Shown here piece by piece: positions 36,823 through 50,914 of a stretch of DNA of 64,000 nt; position 1 is the first letter of the stretch; each line of letters opens with the position of its first letter. Location: the NCBI GenBank assembly GCA_013396525.1, contig VWYX01000364.1, positions 349,730-413,729 of the forward strand. The letters are read 5' to 3'. This DNA is from Chaetorhynchus papuensis. Taxonomy: Eukaryota > Chordata > Aves > Passeriformes > Rhipiduridae. Under the pieces are notes generated by a model. It saw only the letters and a list, made by a program, of their open reading frames with translations, searched no databases and was not told the origin of the DNA. The translations under genes and the position numbers were made by a program.

Positions 36823-39800
36823 AAGCAAAGAAGTTGTCACATGGCATGACCTAGGCTCATATTTGAGTGGAGATTTACTGCCCACGGAGCAGCAATAACA
36901 CCAAAGATATCTGTCACCTGCAGGATAAGGAATTACATGTCGCTGAAGTGCTGCTGAAACAAATGGCAGTGAATGTGAAGTGCTGGGACTTGCTGTTATG
37001 CAGAAGGACTAGAAGCCCTCCCCCAAGCCTACTCCTGCTGAGCTCATTTTTTCTTGTGCTTTACATGAGTGGAGGATCAGAACTTTTACAGCTAACACCA
37101 GCCCTAAGCATGTTATTTAGGAATTTAATTTGTCTTGGAGATACAAGAAGTCTGGAGCAAAGAAAGAGAAAGCTTTGCAAAGAAAGAGTTACAGCTCTTA
37201 CCAGAAAAATCTGGCCTCTTCTCTGAGAAGAATTAGTACTGGGATCCAAAGAACTCCACTCAAAAAGGGGTGAAAAAAAGGGGAAAATGGTGGGAGGGGG
37301 AGGAGAAAGGAGAGACCAAAAGTGAACAAAGGCATTAACAAGTTTTCCTTAGTTTCTAATTGAGGAAGGCAGCACTTACACCTTGCACTCTTCTTCAGGA
37401 TATTTTTGATGTAAACCACAAATCCCAGTGGTTCCTGGGAATACTCCCTTACAGGAAACCTTCTCTCGGCCAAGCTTTCTGCCCTCAGTCCTCACTGTAT
37501 TGTGATGTGTTGCTCCGTAAGGAAGAAAGAGTTGGGGTACTATCTGGTAATATCTTAGTGATGAGCCCTGGGCATTTCTGACAAGCAATATGAGAGTGCT
37601 CATCACCACATTCAGTTCAAGCTGAAAATAAGTTTCTTAAAATACAAGTTTTAAAACATAAAAGTCAGAAAAAAAATAAAAAAACCCAAATCAATAAGCC
37701 ACCAAAAAGTGTGGTTCTACATCAGTCTTGGCACTGTAAGAATTCCCTTGATGCTCCTAGTTACCCATTTTTAGGACACAGTAAGTACCTCAGATGTTCT
37801 GTATACCATTTGCTCGGAGGTTTTCCTCTCTTGTTGGACCTCTTTGTTCCTTTGTTAAGCATGGATTCTGCTAAAGGTCCCTTTTTCACTGCCTCAGCAT
37901 CTCTGCTTGGATAGCTGTTGGGCGATTACCCTATTTTGTTGGGTTTTTAGCAGTTTTTTCTCCAAGACATTCTTTTGGTCTTTGTTAAAACCGTATTGTC
38001 CCTGGAGTGAGTTTCTCTCCTTGTGCTCACTAGACTTCTTGGTTTTCTTGTGCATGGCTGTGAACTTACTTCCTCTCTTGTGAGGCTACTTGAACACTAG
38101 TGGTAAAAATGATGGTTTCTTATCCCTTGCTACCAGGGGTTAGGTTTATTTTCTCTTTCCCTCCAAATTTGCTTCTAATTAATTAGAATTGTAGCAACCT
38201 CACACAGATATTTCCTCCGTGTTCCTTAATTAGTCTTCCTGGCTTCAGGCTCTTTCTTCAAATTATTTTAAGGCTGTAAGAGAACTTCATCTTCCTAGAT
38301 TAGGAGGAGGATTCATTGTTCATGCACAACAGAGTGTTTGTGACTCCAAACGTCACATTAGCTTCTTTCTCAGAGCCCATATGTGACAAAACAGTAAAAC
38401 CAAAAAATCTGACATCTCCTGCTTTCTGTTTGTCTGGGAAAGGTCTTATCATTGCAACATGTATCATTGTAAATTGTGAGTTATCATGGATACATCATGA
38501 CTGTTTTCTCCCTATGAAAACAGATGTGGAATAAAAAGATAGAAGTGTAAATTAGGGGAGCTATTATACATAAAATTATGGGATAGATTCAAATTGCTCG
38601 TAGCCCACAGCCTCATGGGAAGCACAATAATATTTTTTCCTCTTTCTTTTCCCCCCTTTCTTTTTTTTTTTCCTACGAGGAGAAAAGTATGGTAATTGAA
38701 TAGCTGTACTTCAAATCATGACTGGATTTTAAGAGTAAATTTTTGCTTTCACAGTATGGTTGGTCTTTGTATTGTCTTTTTTGCAGGAAAGGATTATGGA
38801 TCCAGCTGGATTGGCAGAATGCAAAAAACAGTGTCTGAGCATATCTGACAGAGAATATTACCTAAGAAAAACCTTTATCCATCCCTCCTATGCAGGAACT
38901 GTCAAACCATCACTATAAACATTCTGAGCATGCAAACTGAAGTCCGTAGACTTATCACTGACACTCGTGACAGGATAATTCAATTTTTATTATTCAGGGC
39001 ACACAGCTGTATTAAAACCAGATTCTCCTTTTTACTCATTTTAGAACTCTGATGTTCAAAAAAATGTACTAATTGTCACTGAATAAAAATGACCATGTCC
39101 ATATTAATTCTCTATTAAGCTTGCTTTAAAAATCTGGTTATTTTAAATGTAAGAGTTACAAGAAAAAAAAAAGTAGTCTTTGAAGTTTCTGTACATGCCA
39201 TCATTTAATCAGGAAAATCACTGCAATTCAGAATCATTCTCATTATAATATTTTACAGATCCCATTAAAAAGAATGTGTAATTTGTTTGAAGCAGGAATG
39301 ATGTTGTAGTCTTTATAACAGCACGTTGGTCTACTACTTGTACCCAATGCTAGTAATAAAGATAATAGTCTATAATTGCTAGGTTCAATAAAATGCTTGT
39401 AAATGGGAACACATAAAATTATGTGTGAACCTCAGTAAGGTAGATGATGACTTGCTTATATGAGTCTGTTGGGGGAAAAAAGTGAGTATTTCAAATATAA
39501 CACAGGAATTTTAAATTGCAAGGTAAGTTTCTTTCCTCCCCTTTCTGAGTATATTCTGTTTTGCCCTTTTTCACATTCTCTCTATTTTGTTGTCCATCCT
39601 CTGTTGTTCAAATGAGCCACTAATACTTAAAATCCCAAGGGAAAATATGAGGCATTTTCAGTTTATGCCAGCTCTTGTTTCATCCTCAAAACAGCAAAGA
39701 AATACTCTTCTCTCCCTACTATTTCTGAAATAAAAAAACCCCAAACAACCCATATGTTATTTATTTTTTTACTTTGTTAAATCAGCTTAAATTCCTATTA

Positions 39801-42800
39801 GTCATAGCATTGAAAATCATGAGGAAAGCTATGGATTTCCATCCTGAAAATTGCAACAATATTTTTTTAGGTGTCTTTCCATGGAACTTCCGTGTATGAG
39901 ATCCACTCTTAGGAACAGAGTGCCCAGACACACACACAAAATAAATCTGTGTATTTATCTCCCACATCACTCTGGTTCTGCCACTTTTATGACATGAATG
40001 CAGAACAGAAACCCAGAACCTCAGGAGTTCTTGCCCTGCTGTTCCTATCAAAATGCAGTTTAGTCTTGGGCATGTTACAATGACATCTTGTTTCCATGCT
40101 TGTAACCCCTTCTGCAAACTAAGCAGGAAACTATTTCTTACAAAGTCGTCTCCCTGGGGTGTCCTAAGGATTAATTACTTTAAGTGCAGTTCCTGGAACA
40201 CATAAAGTTCCCTATAAGTATCCATCGTTAAATGTTATATCGCCTCAAGTACTTAACCACGTTAGTTTTTCTCACTTAAGTAGCCCCAGTGATAGCTGTT
40301 TCTATTAATTATTTTTACTATTTTGCATTATTCTTAAACACAAGCTAAATGGCTTTGGCTGTGAGAAAGCAAATTCACCAGACAGCTGCTTTCTTCTGTA
40401 TTTAAAGTATATGTACCACAGTCTTTTCTAATTACTTTACTCACTTATGTTTATCTTCGTCAATGAATTTTTTACTCTAGTGATTTTCTGGCTCTTATTT
40501 TTTGTATTAGGGGAAGTACTCTAAAATATTGGAAGTAAGAGATTTGCACAACCCAGTAGCAGAGAAATTAAGTAGAAGAGAATCAGAAAGCATCACACAT
40601 CCTTGCAACTTGCAGAGGTTTCTGTACCAGTTGGAAGAATGAGAAAGGAAGATGTGGCAATGAAGATTTCAGGAAGCTATGACTTGAGCTGGCATGCAAA
40701 AAATAGGTATGTTTTTTAAACCAATTTCATTAACTTCTAATTAATTTAGCATCCAGTTAAAATTTTGCTTAGAAGGCTGTTCTTAAAGCTCACTCCTTAT
40801 CTACTGTTTTTCTATTCCTTGTATTCACTAGAGCTGCCTCCTCTCTTCATGTGTAATCTTACATATGCAGACAGAAATTTTCTGTCCTGGAATCCTGCAG
40901 GCAGAGGGTTCAATTTCCAGCGTTTTTCTGATTTCCTATTAGCAAGCCTCGTGTATGTACAGAGGTGTCTAAATATAATTAATACATTTTCCAAAACCAA
41001 GTCAACCTGTCCTCTTGTCTCCACTCTTTCCACTAAACAAGTGCAATGACTCCCTCCATTAAGTAAAGAGAATTTAAACAACTCATTTGGTTTAATCTGC
41101 ATGAACAAACAGGTAGAGAGACCTAATGGGATGATCTAAATTAATTCCTCACCAACAAGGAAGATACTTCATTCTTTCTGCTGATGTGGTTGCATTCCTA
41201 TCTTCAAGATTTTCTTTGTTTCATTCTCCTTGGCAATTTATTTGGTAGTATTAGCAATGTCAGGATAACTCCAAATTTAGTAGTCTTGTCTCTCTCCTTA
41301 TTTAAAATAAATAAATACATTGATAAGTGTAATAGTGAAGCTGGTTAATTACTTAGAACATTCATGGTTAGATCAAGATAGCCCAGGTTCCTGCTGTATA
41401 TGAAATGTTCCAACCAAGATGTACTCCATATCTTCCTTGTCTTAAGAAGCATGGAATAGGACTAGAAAATAATTATGGCTTAATTCCTCATATGTCTAAG
41501 CCTGTTCCTTAGCTGGAGGACACAAGCAGTTCTATTGACTCCACATTCTTATCCGTAGCCTTAATTTTGAGTACCTTGTCTGAACCAGAACAAATTATGA
41601 AGATGCTCAAAGGGGAAAAAAAAGTTAATTTGCTCTAAATGAAAGAACAGACAAGATACATTTTGACTGACACTCTTCTTTGAGTGTGGATATGGTTTTC
41701 TTGTGGCAAGATAGTGGTTGATTAAAAGAGTATGCAATTCACTGTTCTTCAACAAAATGTTAAGTTACAGGTTTAGTGGCAATTCTTGGCTCTCTGGCTA
41801 AATTAGGTTTTCCAGTAGGAACCTCTATGGATTCCAAACATGTTCATATAGAATAGCAGAAGTTAAATATATGAGATAAAGATATTGGCATCATGAATCA
41901 GAATCGATACATTATTTTTGACTTTAGAGTTTGAGCTTGTGCCCTTATGCAAATTTATTAACGAATATTCTACTGATTTTGAAGGGCACTGTAATAGGGT
42001 GATCTGTACTCTGTACACTAACAGCATCTGGGACCAGCCAAACCTGTTGAAGACCTGCTATTTCTAAGAAATCAAATTCTGTGAAGCATCACCAGCCTTG
42101 GCTGGGATGGTGGAAGAAAGAGAATACAGGTTTCCTAATGTTGTGATTATCTGCCCTTTGAAGGGTGTGATTTTATAACAGAAGAAAGTTTAAGATCAGG
42201 ACAAAACTTGTGATGACTTACCCTTTAAAGTACTTTATGCATAAGTTGGGGTCAGAGACGATGCATTATTTGGATTCTATCTAATGTAACTCTTTTGTTT
42301 TTTAAGCATTATAAGTTTTGATGCTAGAAACCTTTTTCCTCTTGTGACTTACTCATCATAGTGGTTCACTAACTGATGACAATGATCGTATATCATCCTT
42401 TAGGCACTGAGTCACTCTGGAAATGTGGATTTCCTGGCTTCTTCTCAAGAGAACAATATATTGAAAAAACCAAATAGAGAAGATGGGAGAGCAGTTCTTA
42501 ACGGTGTATTTCTTAGGATATCAGTAGGAGAGAAATTATGATTATGAAACTTTGGGTTGACATCCCAAATAGCTTTGTCCTTACAACGTATTAAGTCCGT
42601 CTCTGAAACTTTCCCTCTGGGGCAGTAATGACTTGCATTAGGAGTCTGAGATACATCTACCAATAGCCTGATAGCCTTAAAAAGCCCAATGCACTCAATT
42701 GTTTGCACTAAGAAGGAAGTGCAGACAGATTACATGTGATCACCCATTAGGCTAAAAATTCCTAAAAGCACGCAAAAAAACCCAGGTGGATGATGTTTTT

Positions 42801-43232
42801 GAATAAATAATATAGAGAGATTCTGAACCACTGTGGTTCAGTTATGGTCCAGCTATTTATTAAGTTTACAAAAAAATGGATGTCATGACACCTTTTGGGC
42901 ACACAATCCATTCCGGAAAATTGATATTTTTCTGATCCTTTTGCTCTTGGGTGCACTGGAAGGCATCCTATGCTGTAGCGCTTTTTTTGTCACAATAGAT
43001 GAAATAAGCTCTTACTCTTCATGGTTTTTTTTCCCTGTCTGTTGTCTAAAAATAAGTTTGCTGCTTGTATCTTACATACAGCTTTCCTCAGTCTTGTACT
43101 TGTTTCACAAATGTTGGCCAAATACAGCAAATGTACAGAAGCCAGAAATGTACACCTTCAGATTGAAAATGAATCCTCTTTCTGCAAAGTATGGAGTCCT
43201 TTCCTCAAGCTGCCAGAATTAATTGAGTCAAT
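36823..43232. other. Unique non-coding sequence
   Basis: AT-rich unique DNA without a recognised gene. A polypyrimidine tract lies at 38633-38673. Several 90-130 codon open frames exist (for example 36867-37226, 39782-40117 and 42833-43222) but none has a recognisable domain, and they overlap frames on the other strand. Confidence 0.5.
38633..38673. repeat. Polypyrimidine tract
   Basis: About 40 bases of only T and C on the plus strand, including C6 and T11 runs. It is low-complexity DNA. Confidence 0.9.
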
Positions 43233-43650
43233 GGATACACAGAAACACAGAGTTGAATCTGAGTTGGAAGGGACCCACAAGGATCATCAAGTTCAACTCC
43301 TGGCCCTGCCTGGACAATCCCTGAGTCACACCATGTGCCTGAGAGTGTCGTCCAAACACTTCTTGGATTCTGTCAAGCTGGTGCTGCCACTACTTCCCTG
43401 GGGAGCCTGTTCAAGTGCCCAACCACCCTTTGAGTGAAAAACCTTTTCCTGTTACCTAACCTAAACCTCCCCTGACTCAGCTTCATGCTGTTTCCTTGAG
43501 TTCTGTCACTGGTCACCGCAGAGAAGAGATGAGTGTCTGCCTCTCCTCTTCCCCTCGTGAGGGGAACGAGGTTTCCCCTCAGTGTCCTCTTCTCCAGGCT
43601 GAACAGACCAAGTGACCTCAGCTGCTCCTCACACAGCTTCCCCTTAGGAT
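43233..43650 (-). mobile_element. CR1 LINE 3' end, minus strand
   Basis: The reverse complement starts in the last part of CR1 ORF2 (the segment encoding the front of the GLFSLEK-type block) and runs through the 3' untranslated region to the terminal ATTCAACTCTGTGTTTCTG. It shares long segments with the plus-strand copy at 28416-29780, for example AACTCAAGGAAACAGCATGA, so both belong to the same CR1 subtype. 5'-truncated at about 43650. The overlapping plus-strand open frame of 138 codons is antisense to the element and not a gene. Confidence 0.94.
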
Positions 43651-44870
43651 CTTCCTAGGTGAGATTCTGTCCTGATTCTGGGCTGAAAAGAAAGTTCACT
43701 GTGGCCAGTCAGTGGTTAACGAGAAAAAAATTCTTCAAATAAGAAGTAAAAAATATGACCTGATAGGTAAGTTCCTTTATACACAACAGTTTGTGAACAC
43801 ATAATTAAACACTCATTTGACTGTGGGCTTGATTTATGGCAGACCACCTCAGGAATATACAGTCAAGTTCCAGTCTTGCCTATTTAATTGATTGATGAGA
43901 AAGTAACTTGTTTTAATTTAATAAAACTGAAAGCAAAAAGCATTTTCAAAGTGTTATTATTTGTCTTGGGATATGGGTTATAAAATAGGCAAGATGACCC
44001 TCATTTCTTGCTGTATTCCAAGACTCAGGCTACTTCTCATGCATGGCTTCTTTTTTTTCCTCCATTGTAAATCTTAGTCTTTCTTTTTCAACAGAGGCTC
44101 AACATATTCAGGCTTGAAGTCTTATACATTGTGAGCACTCAAACTGCTTCATTGTCTATTTTTCCCAAAATTACCATCTTTTTCTCCCTTTCCCTAGAAA
44201 AAAATATGGCTGCTAATGTAATCTTCCTTCACTGTATCTGTGAATATATTGCTACTACTCTTTCTTGGAATCCCCATACCCACAGCTTTCCACATCAACA
44301 TCTAGAACATTTTTTAAATGGAATAAGTAGCAAGGAGAAAAATCATTACCATTCTTCATTTCTTAAGATATTTGTAAATGTTAACTAAAATCCTTTGTGC
44401 GAGCATTTTATTATATGTGTATGTAAGGTTATGAACATTGAAGAAATTGTTCAGTCAAAAGAAGCTTCAGAGCAGAAACCATATGTCTGCTGGTGACACA
44501 AAACTTACTGTGTTTTATGTGTGAGCACTGCACAGTATGACTAGGGCTTCATTGCGGAATGTTGCTGTATATTGGTCAGTTACAGATAATAAATATAAAT
44601 ATGGTATCTAGAAAGAAGTAGCTGAAGGACATGCTCTATTTGTTCTTGATCTTAGAGAAAGGTACAGAGTAATATATTTGCCACTGTCTTTGCCTTTTGA
44701 AAGAGATTTGGTGCTGAGGCATTATTTTTACTTTGAAAACTTCCTTCTTAGAAAAGATTTCATTGTTAAAAAGCCATGTTGGTAGAGGACAGCCCTCGTG
44801 CTGGCTGCTTTCCTAAATCAGAATGGCTGAGTGTGCCTCATATGTCTTGGCAGCGAGGATACCTTGCACT
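43651..44870. other. Unique non-coding sequence
   Basis: Short spacer between two CR1 insertions. AT-rich. No gene recognised. The 85-codon open frame at 44131-44388 has no known domain. Confidence 0.5.
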
Positions 44871-45043
44871 ACTACCAGAGAAGTTGTGAATGCCCCATCC
44901 CTGGAGGTGTTCAAGGCCAGGTTGGATGGGGCTCTGAGCAGCCTGGTCTGGCAGGAGGTGTTTCTCCCTGTGGCGAGGGGGTTGGACCTAGATGATTTTT
45001 AAGGTCCCTTCCAACCCAAGACATTTTTGGGTTCTATGATATG
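44871..45043 (+). mobile_element. CR1 LINE 3' end, short plus-strand copy
   Basis: About 170 bases matching the last part of the CR1 3' untranslated region, from CCAGAGAAGTTGTGAATGCC to AAGGTCCCTTCCAACCCAAG and the terminal TTCTATGAT. It is severely 5'-truncated. Its 3' subtype is the CCAACCCAA form, unlike the two copies at 28 and 43 kb. No coding sequence is retained. Confidence 0.95.
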
Positions 45044-48000
45044 CTAGTGCTCAATGAAAAATTAGCAGCAGAAGCATCTCTGGTGGGAGGTGGGAGAAGT
45101 GGGAAGGTATGACTAGGAAAATGCAACAATGCAATTTCAAGATAAATTTAAAAAGCATCTTTAGGGAAAGATCCAAACAATGGGGGCAATAAAATGTCCA
45201 GCATGATGGTAGCAAGGATTAGCATTGCCTAGGAGCTATTTATTTTAGTGGTATATAGGAATTGTAGCTGTGTGGCAAACCATGCACAGGGAGCAATTAG
45301 TGGATAAAAATAACATAAATCCAAAAAAGGTGGTTGGAATCCAATCTAACTTCAGAAACTATTCTTTGTCTAACTAGCTAAATTGAATCAGCTATTAATA
45401 ATGCAGTGGCCTTCTGAGAAATTCAGCCCATAGAAGTGATTTACTCTTGATATGCCCAGAAAGCAGTGTTCTAAAAGGATAAGCAAAAGTTTTAGACTAC
45501 AGAGGTTTCTTGCTGCTGATGTACTTATGGCTCCTTCACTGAAAAGGAAGCAACACATATATGCTTGACATGAGATTCAAGGTAAGACTGGATGGATGTC
45601 ACATCCTAAGAAGTAGAAAGTGTTCCACCTTCAAATTGACCCATGTATCTAAATCTATTTATTAATTTTATTTTCAGGTCTTAAGGAATAAATCTTTCTT
45701 GTGTCAAAATGTATGTACGTAATAGTAGATATTGTTAGGTCCAACGAATCTCTGCTGAATAAAAATCTTCTTGGCCGACAGTATGTTTGGAGGTACAGCT
45801 GAGCCTGTCAAACAGCTGATGGCTGACACAAAGGCCAGGTCTGCTCCTCCTTCTGCCTCCCAGTTAAGTACCTTCCTTTCTGGGTTCCAGCACAGCCTCA
45901 CCAAGATGGGGTCCTGCTCAATGGTTAATTTAGTCAGGGACCTGAGCTGATAGAAGTTAGGACACAATAGTGCAGTTTAGGGTTTGAAACTGGTTCACTG
46001 CAAGTGAAATGCTAAGGAAATAGTGTAAGGACAATGTTGGGATCACTTGACTGCAGCTGGGGATTAGTTTCCTTTAGCTGTAATATGAAACTGCCTCTTA
46101 CTTGCACATAAAAACTTGTGCACGTACATAGACACAAATACACCAGATCTTAAAGAAACATTAAAGACACAGCTGTGTCAGTAGAACTGGACATGAGAAT
46201 ATTGGTCTCCTGACTATCTGAATTAACTGATAGCTTACTACCTGGCCCTGTTTTGGACCATACCGTCTCGCTTGCTATGTCAAAGTGTCCTTAAGCATGT
46301 GGACAATTGCCTGACTGGCTTTTATTTAGCAATAGAGACATAGATTGTGTGATTAAGAGAAAAGTCTCCAGGGGAAAATGCTCCACATATCCCACAGCAG
46401 TAATTTAATCCCAGTCCTTCTAAGTAATAATCACCTTTCATACTCCCTCTAATGAGTCAAGTACTTCAGTGTGCAGGACCAGGGTGCAGGCTCCCTTCCC
46501 CACATCTTGTGACTGATATGAGTAGGTCTTGCCTCTGCAGGCACGAGGTCCCAGTTGTTGATCCATGAAGGGGCTGGGCTCTTGGCTGAGGCCTTAAGTC
46601 ACAGCCAAGCCCAATTTATGTATGCAGAGAAAGACAGTATTGCTCAGCTACTAGTAAATAAACCTGATCTCAGCATTCAAATTACATTTACTATCACATC
46701 TGTGAATCTGGCTGAAGTTTTGGATCAGGCCATGGAGTGTGTTTCCACACTTATTTTCCTTCCATCAAATCAGCTATTGAAAGAAAACAGAATTTTATCA
46801 TTGCATAATAAACCCTCAGGTCACATGCTGGCACGCTTGCTTTCTAGGTACCTCTAGTATCTAGGATCAATCAGCAATCCTACTGCAGTTATTAATAATA
46901 AGGATGTGACCTCAGAAAAACCAAAAACATCTGGACTCTTATGAGTCTTTGGAAATGCAATTCTGTGAGATAAAGGCCCCACTAAATTGTGAAAGTGATA
47001 AAAACTTTGAAAGAGTTTTAAAGTTAGTATATTGTCCCTTGTTCCTCTTGTAAACCTCTTGGACAGGATTGTGTGGAGAAGCTGACTTTGGTTTAATTGA
47101 GACACATCAGAAGGCAGTGTTCTGGTGCTGCTTGAATTACAACAGAAGGAAAAATAGCAATAGCAAAAAGTACTTGAGTAGTAATTTCAGCAGGTACATT
47201 TGCTGTAATAAGAAATCTCATTCTTCCTTATCATTGTCAACAGGGGGGACGTTGTTCCTTCAACTCTTTCCAGTGAATCACCAGATTATCACAAATCACC
47301 CCCCAAGTGCTATTTCAATAGCACGAATTGGAGAGACAAGCGATTTTCAGATGTACTCTCTATCTGTTCATTTTAAAATCTGTTCATTTACAATGGCTTT
47401 TTCCAGTGGATAGTATGGGAAATTAACTTCTCATGCCCTCCTGTTGCCACCACAGACATTATTTCTGGGGAGCAATATCTCCCAGACATACACACTGCAG
47501 AGATTTCCACCAATACGTGTCAGCACAAAGGTTACAATGCCAGTCATACTGATTCCTGTGCAATAGTGAATGGGAATCAAGAAACCTGAGATCAATCTAG
47601 AGGCCAGAAATGCTTATTAAGTGTCCTGGAAAAAGGGATGTTCATTTGGAATGGAGAGTAAATTGAGCTGAGTGATAGACTTATGACAGGACAGGACTTC
47701 TATCCATTTTCTTTAGGATGCCCAAACACTTATCCATCATGAGAAGGAGCTCAGACTGCTCACCAGGGCTGAAGGTTAAGCAATGAGGGTGTGTTCCAGT
47801 TTGGTGAAGGTTTTAATTGCAACTAAGCCGAAAGACTCAAAATATTTTAATTGTCTCTTTGGATTTTTTTAAGAGCTGAAATGAAAATTTCAAAGGAAAA
47901 TGTGATCTTCTCTTCTTTTTCAAGCTCTAGGAAAAAAAAGATTTATTTTTGCATAAAGAAAGGAAAAGCTTTCCTTGTAAAACTTACAGGGTGTACTTCA

Positions 48001-49910
48001 CTCATACACTTACACTTCTGCATAGCAATCCCTCTGTCAGAGCTGTCTCAAATATATTTGAAGAAACAGTGTTGCCAGTTAGAAAGCCAGTGTCTATAGG
48101 ATGTCTGGATGCTGGGTTCCACTGAATTGAAATGTTTTATCAGAAGTTTCTTTCTTTTTTTCCTTTTGAGATACAGCAGTTTCAAGAAAAAAAAAGTGAT
48201 AGCTAATGTCAATAATTCTACATTCCTATGTTCCCATCTCTTTTCTGGTGCTGAAGCTAAAACCTCATTTTACAGTAAAGTAGTGCCTTTTGAGTAGGAC
48301 AAGGACAGGAGCATGCTATGGATGTGTTTCAGAGAGCAGCTGAAAAAGACAATTAATTCAAATAAAGTCCCCTTCCTTCCTTATTCTGCCACCCAAACAT
48401 TTCATTGACTCAGCTATGGCTATTGGGAAGTGTCAATCTAAAACGTTAAAATGAGATTATTGGAAATGCTTGTTTAAATCTCTTGACTACAAGCAGGCAA
48501 AAAAAAATTCCAGGCTATAATTTTATAGCACAGTGCTAAAATTTGATTATATTTAACTCAGATTTCTTTACCCTGTATAACTCTTGTGATCTTTGCACAA
48601 AAAAGCAGACATTTTTATGTTCAGTAGTGTCTCTGAGATGGAAGCAAATCTTGCATATCAGGGCTGAAATGTGCAGTCCATATCACAAGAGTTCACTGGT
48701 GAAGATATTTATGAGATGGAATAGCAGTCATGTCTATTGAAATCAGAGGCAAAAGGTTTCTGTTGGCCATGATGACTCAATTTATTAAATGGCTTTTCAA
48801 TCTACTTAAATAAACTAACACTAAAGGGAACTTTATTGTGAAAGGTCCTAAATGAACACAATAATGTAGTTGGTTTCAAATATATCAGACATATTTGTGA
48901 CCCTGGCTTGATGAAATTTAAGAATTCTTTTTTACTCTAGTTGTCTGCTTAAACCTTTATTTGGACTGTAATACTTATTAAACATGCAAATGCACCATAA
49001 AAAAACTTAGAGAGTAATAGCAGAACGGTAGCTATAAATTCAGAGGATGAAAAACATAGCAATTCCTTAGTTTGTCTCTTCCCACACTTACTTTAAAGAC
49101 TGATTATTTAACACACTAATTCAACCTTATTAGTCATACTAAAACTTTACATAAAATTGTATGCTCAGCATCTTAATATATTGAAACAACAAGGGATACA
49201 ATCCCTTTGAAATGGCTGGGGAGACATTTGCTTTATATTCTAAAATGAATTTTTATGAAACTCCTACATGTGAATGAGAAGCTGGGTTAACAGCTCTTTT
49301 AAATACTCTTGTGAACTAGCTTTAAAAACCAGTGCTTGCTTTGCAACCACCTCTACACAGCACAGCTTGCGTTTTCATGCAACACTTTCCTGTCTCATGT
49401 TGCATATGCCACTGGATTTTAAACTTTTTCTCCAAAAAATGCTTTGTGTGACTTGTGTATAAGACACCTCTGACAATAGGAAGAGAATAGTATTTCTCTG
49501 CAGCACAGGAAATTCAAACACAAGTTACTTTATTTTAGAGTGGGTATGATTTGAAGTAACACATTGATTAAAAGGGTTTGCACCAATGGGGAATGGAGTC
49601 TGTCACCTATAGGCAGAAGCTTGGGCATGAAGTTCAAGTAAGAACTTACAGGTTTTGGTGTTTCTACTCTGCGAGCTACTTACACACTTTCTGCTCTGCC
49701 AAAAGCAGAATGGATGCTGATCTTTTCTGTACAATTGGAGCAACTGTCCTTGAAAATCTAAAATACCCACCCACCACTTTTCATCCAAATTAGAAAAATC
49801 TGACACATATGGGGAAAAGAAAGAGTAACTTAACTTTTCTCTCTCCATTTTTTTTTCCCAAGCAAATTCTTCAGAAATCTCTGTGAGAAGTGCAGAGAGT
49901 AAAAACCCTC

Positions 49911-49915
<5 letters not shown>
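45044..49915. other. Unique non-coding sequence
   Basis: No gene recognised. The longest plus-strand frame (about 46522-46857, roughly 112 codons open) follows an acceptor-like CTTGCCTCTGCAG but has no known domain and no downstream donor. The block 47069-47413 is likewise open by chance. Confidence 0.5.

Positions 49916-49945
<30 letters not shown>
49916..49945. repeat. (GT)n microsatellite
   Basis: About 15 uninterrupted GT units. Open frames across it on the minus strand encode a Thr-His run and are artefacts of the repeat. Confidence 0.97.
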
Positions 49946-49948
<3 letters not shown>

Positions 49949-50834
49949 TGCATACTGTGTGGGGTTATTTGCTTGTTTTTCTTGGGTTTTGTTTTTGTTT
50001 TTCTCCAGAACACATCCCTTCTGGAAATAGCCTTTACAAAGCTGATGCAAGCTGAATTCTGGACGTGTCTTGATAGCAATATCCATGAGTCTTATGATCT
50101 CCATCCTGTTTGGTCATTCCTTTTGCTTCTACATAACAGCCTGTGGTCCCATAACTGAGATGGAGTTTGTTCTGTTATATGTTGATAGACAAGCTTCCAT
50201 AGTTTCACACAGAAGTAGGACAGTGACTGGGTTGCCATTACGGGAGAGGTGGGTCAGAATGTATTTGGCAGATAAACACCCACCTAGAATGCAAGAACCA
50301 AGTACCTCAGTATTTTCTAAAAATAGAAAACAGCTTGGTTCTGAAAGTAGTTGTAAGGTCAGGAGAAGATGTGTGTAGCTAACAGGCAGCTGTTCTGGAC
50401 CTTGTCTGAGGTATCTCACACGAGGTCTAGAGTCTGCTTAAGTCCTGGTTTGGACACAGCCTCAGCTGCCTGTCAGCACAGGGTGCCTAGGACCTAGGGA
50501 CCGTGCACACACCAACAACTGGAAAAATGAGGGACAGGCCAGACTATGACAGGTCCATTTTCCTCCTGGGTGCCCTATCTGAGGTGACATCTACACATGC
50601 AGAAGGGAAATTTGCTTTCCAGAATAATACTCCTCTGGCTGTAAAGTACATGCATAGAGTTAAATTGATTTCTTGCATTTCTTGATATGTTTGCACTTGA
50701 CTGATAGAAATAAAGAGACTGTAGCTGACTAGAGGAAGAATTTCTAAGAGTTATATCCCTTTAAAGTGAATCACCATTGGCAAAGCTCTGATGAGGAAAT
50801 ATACAATTGTCTTCAATATATGTAAGTCAATTCT
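49946..50834. other. Unique non-coding sequence
   Basis: No gene recognised. A MEF2-like site CTAAAAATAG occurs at 50317-50326, a motif frequent by chance in AT-rich DNA. Confidence 0.5.
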
Positions 50835-50914
50835 CACCAATTTAATGCTGTTTAAATGGGAATCATATCAATTACACCAATTTAATACTGTTTAAACGGG
50901 AATTATCTCCTTTG
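50835..50914. repeat. Direct duplication, 40-bp unit, two copies
   Basis: The first copy (50835-50874) and second copy (50875-50914) both begin CACCAATTTAAT, continue CTGTTTAAA(T/C)GGGAAT, and then diverge. The two are adjacent without spacer. This is a local tandem duplication that has begun to mutate. Confidence 0.9.

Noticed and set aside
43021..43437. 138-codon plus-strand open frame
   Set aside because: Its second half is antisense CR1 and the first half has no recognisable domain or signal.
46522..46857. Possible exon of about 112 codons after an acceptor-like CTCTGCAG
   Set aside because: No known domain, no downstream donor, and this length is expected by chance in 64 kb read in six frames.
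49603..50104. Minus-strand open frames of 158 and 77 codons
   Set aside because: They are extended by the (GT)n repeat, which encodes a Thr-His run; the rest matches nothing known.
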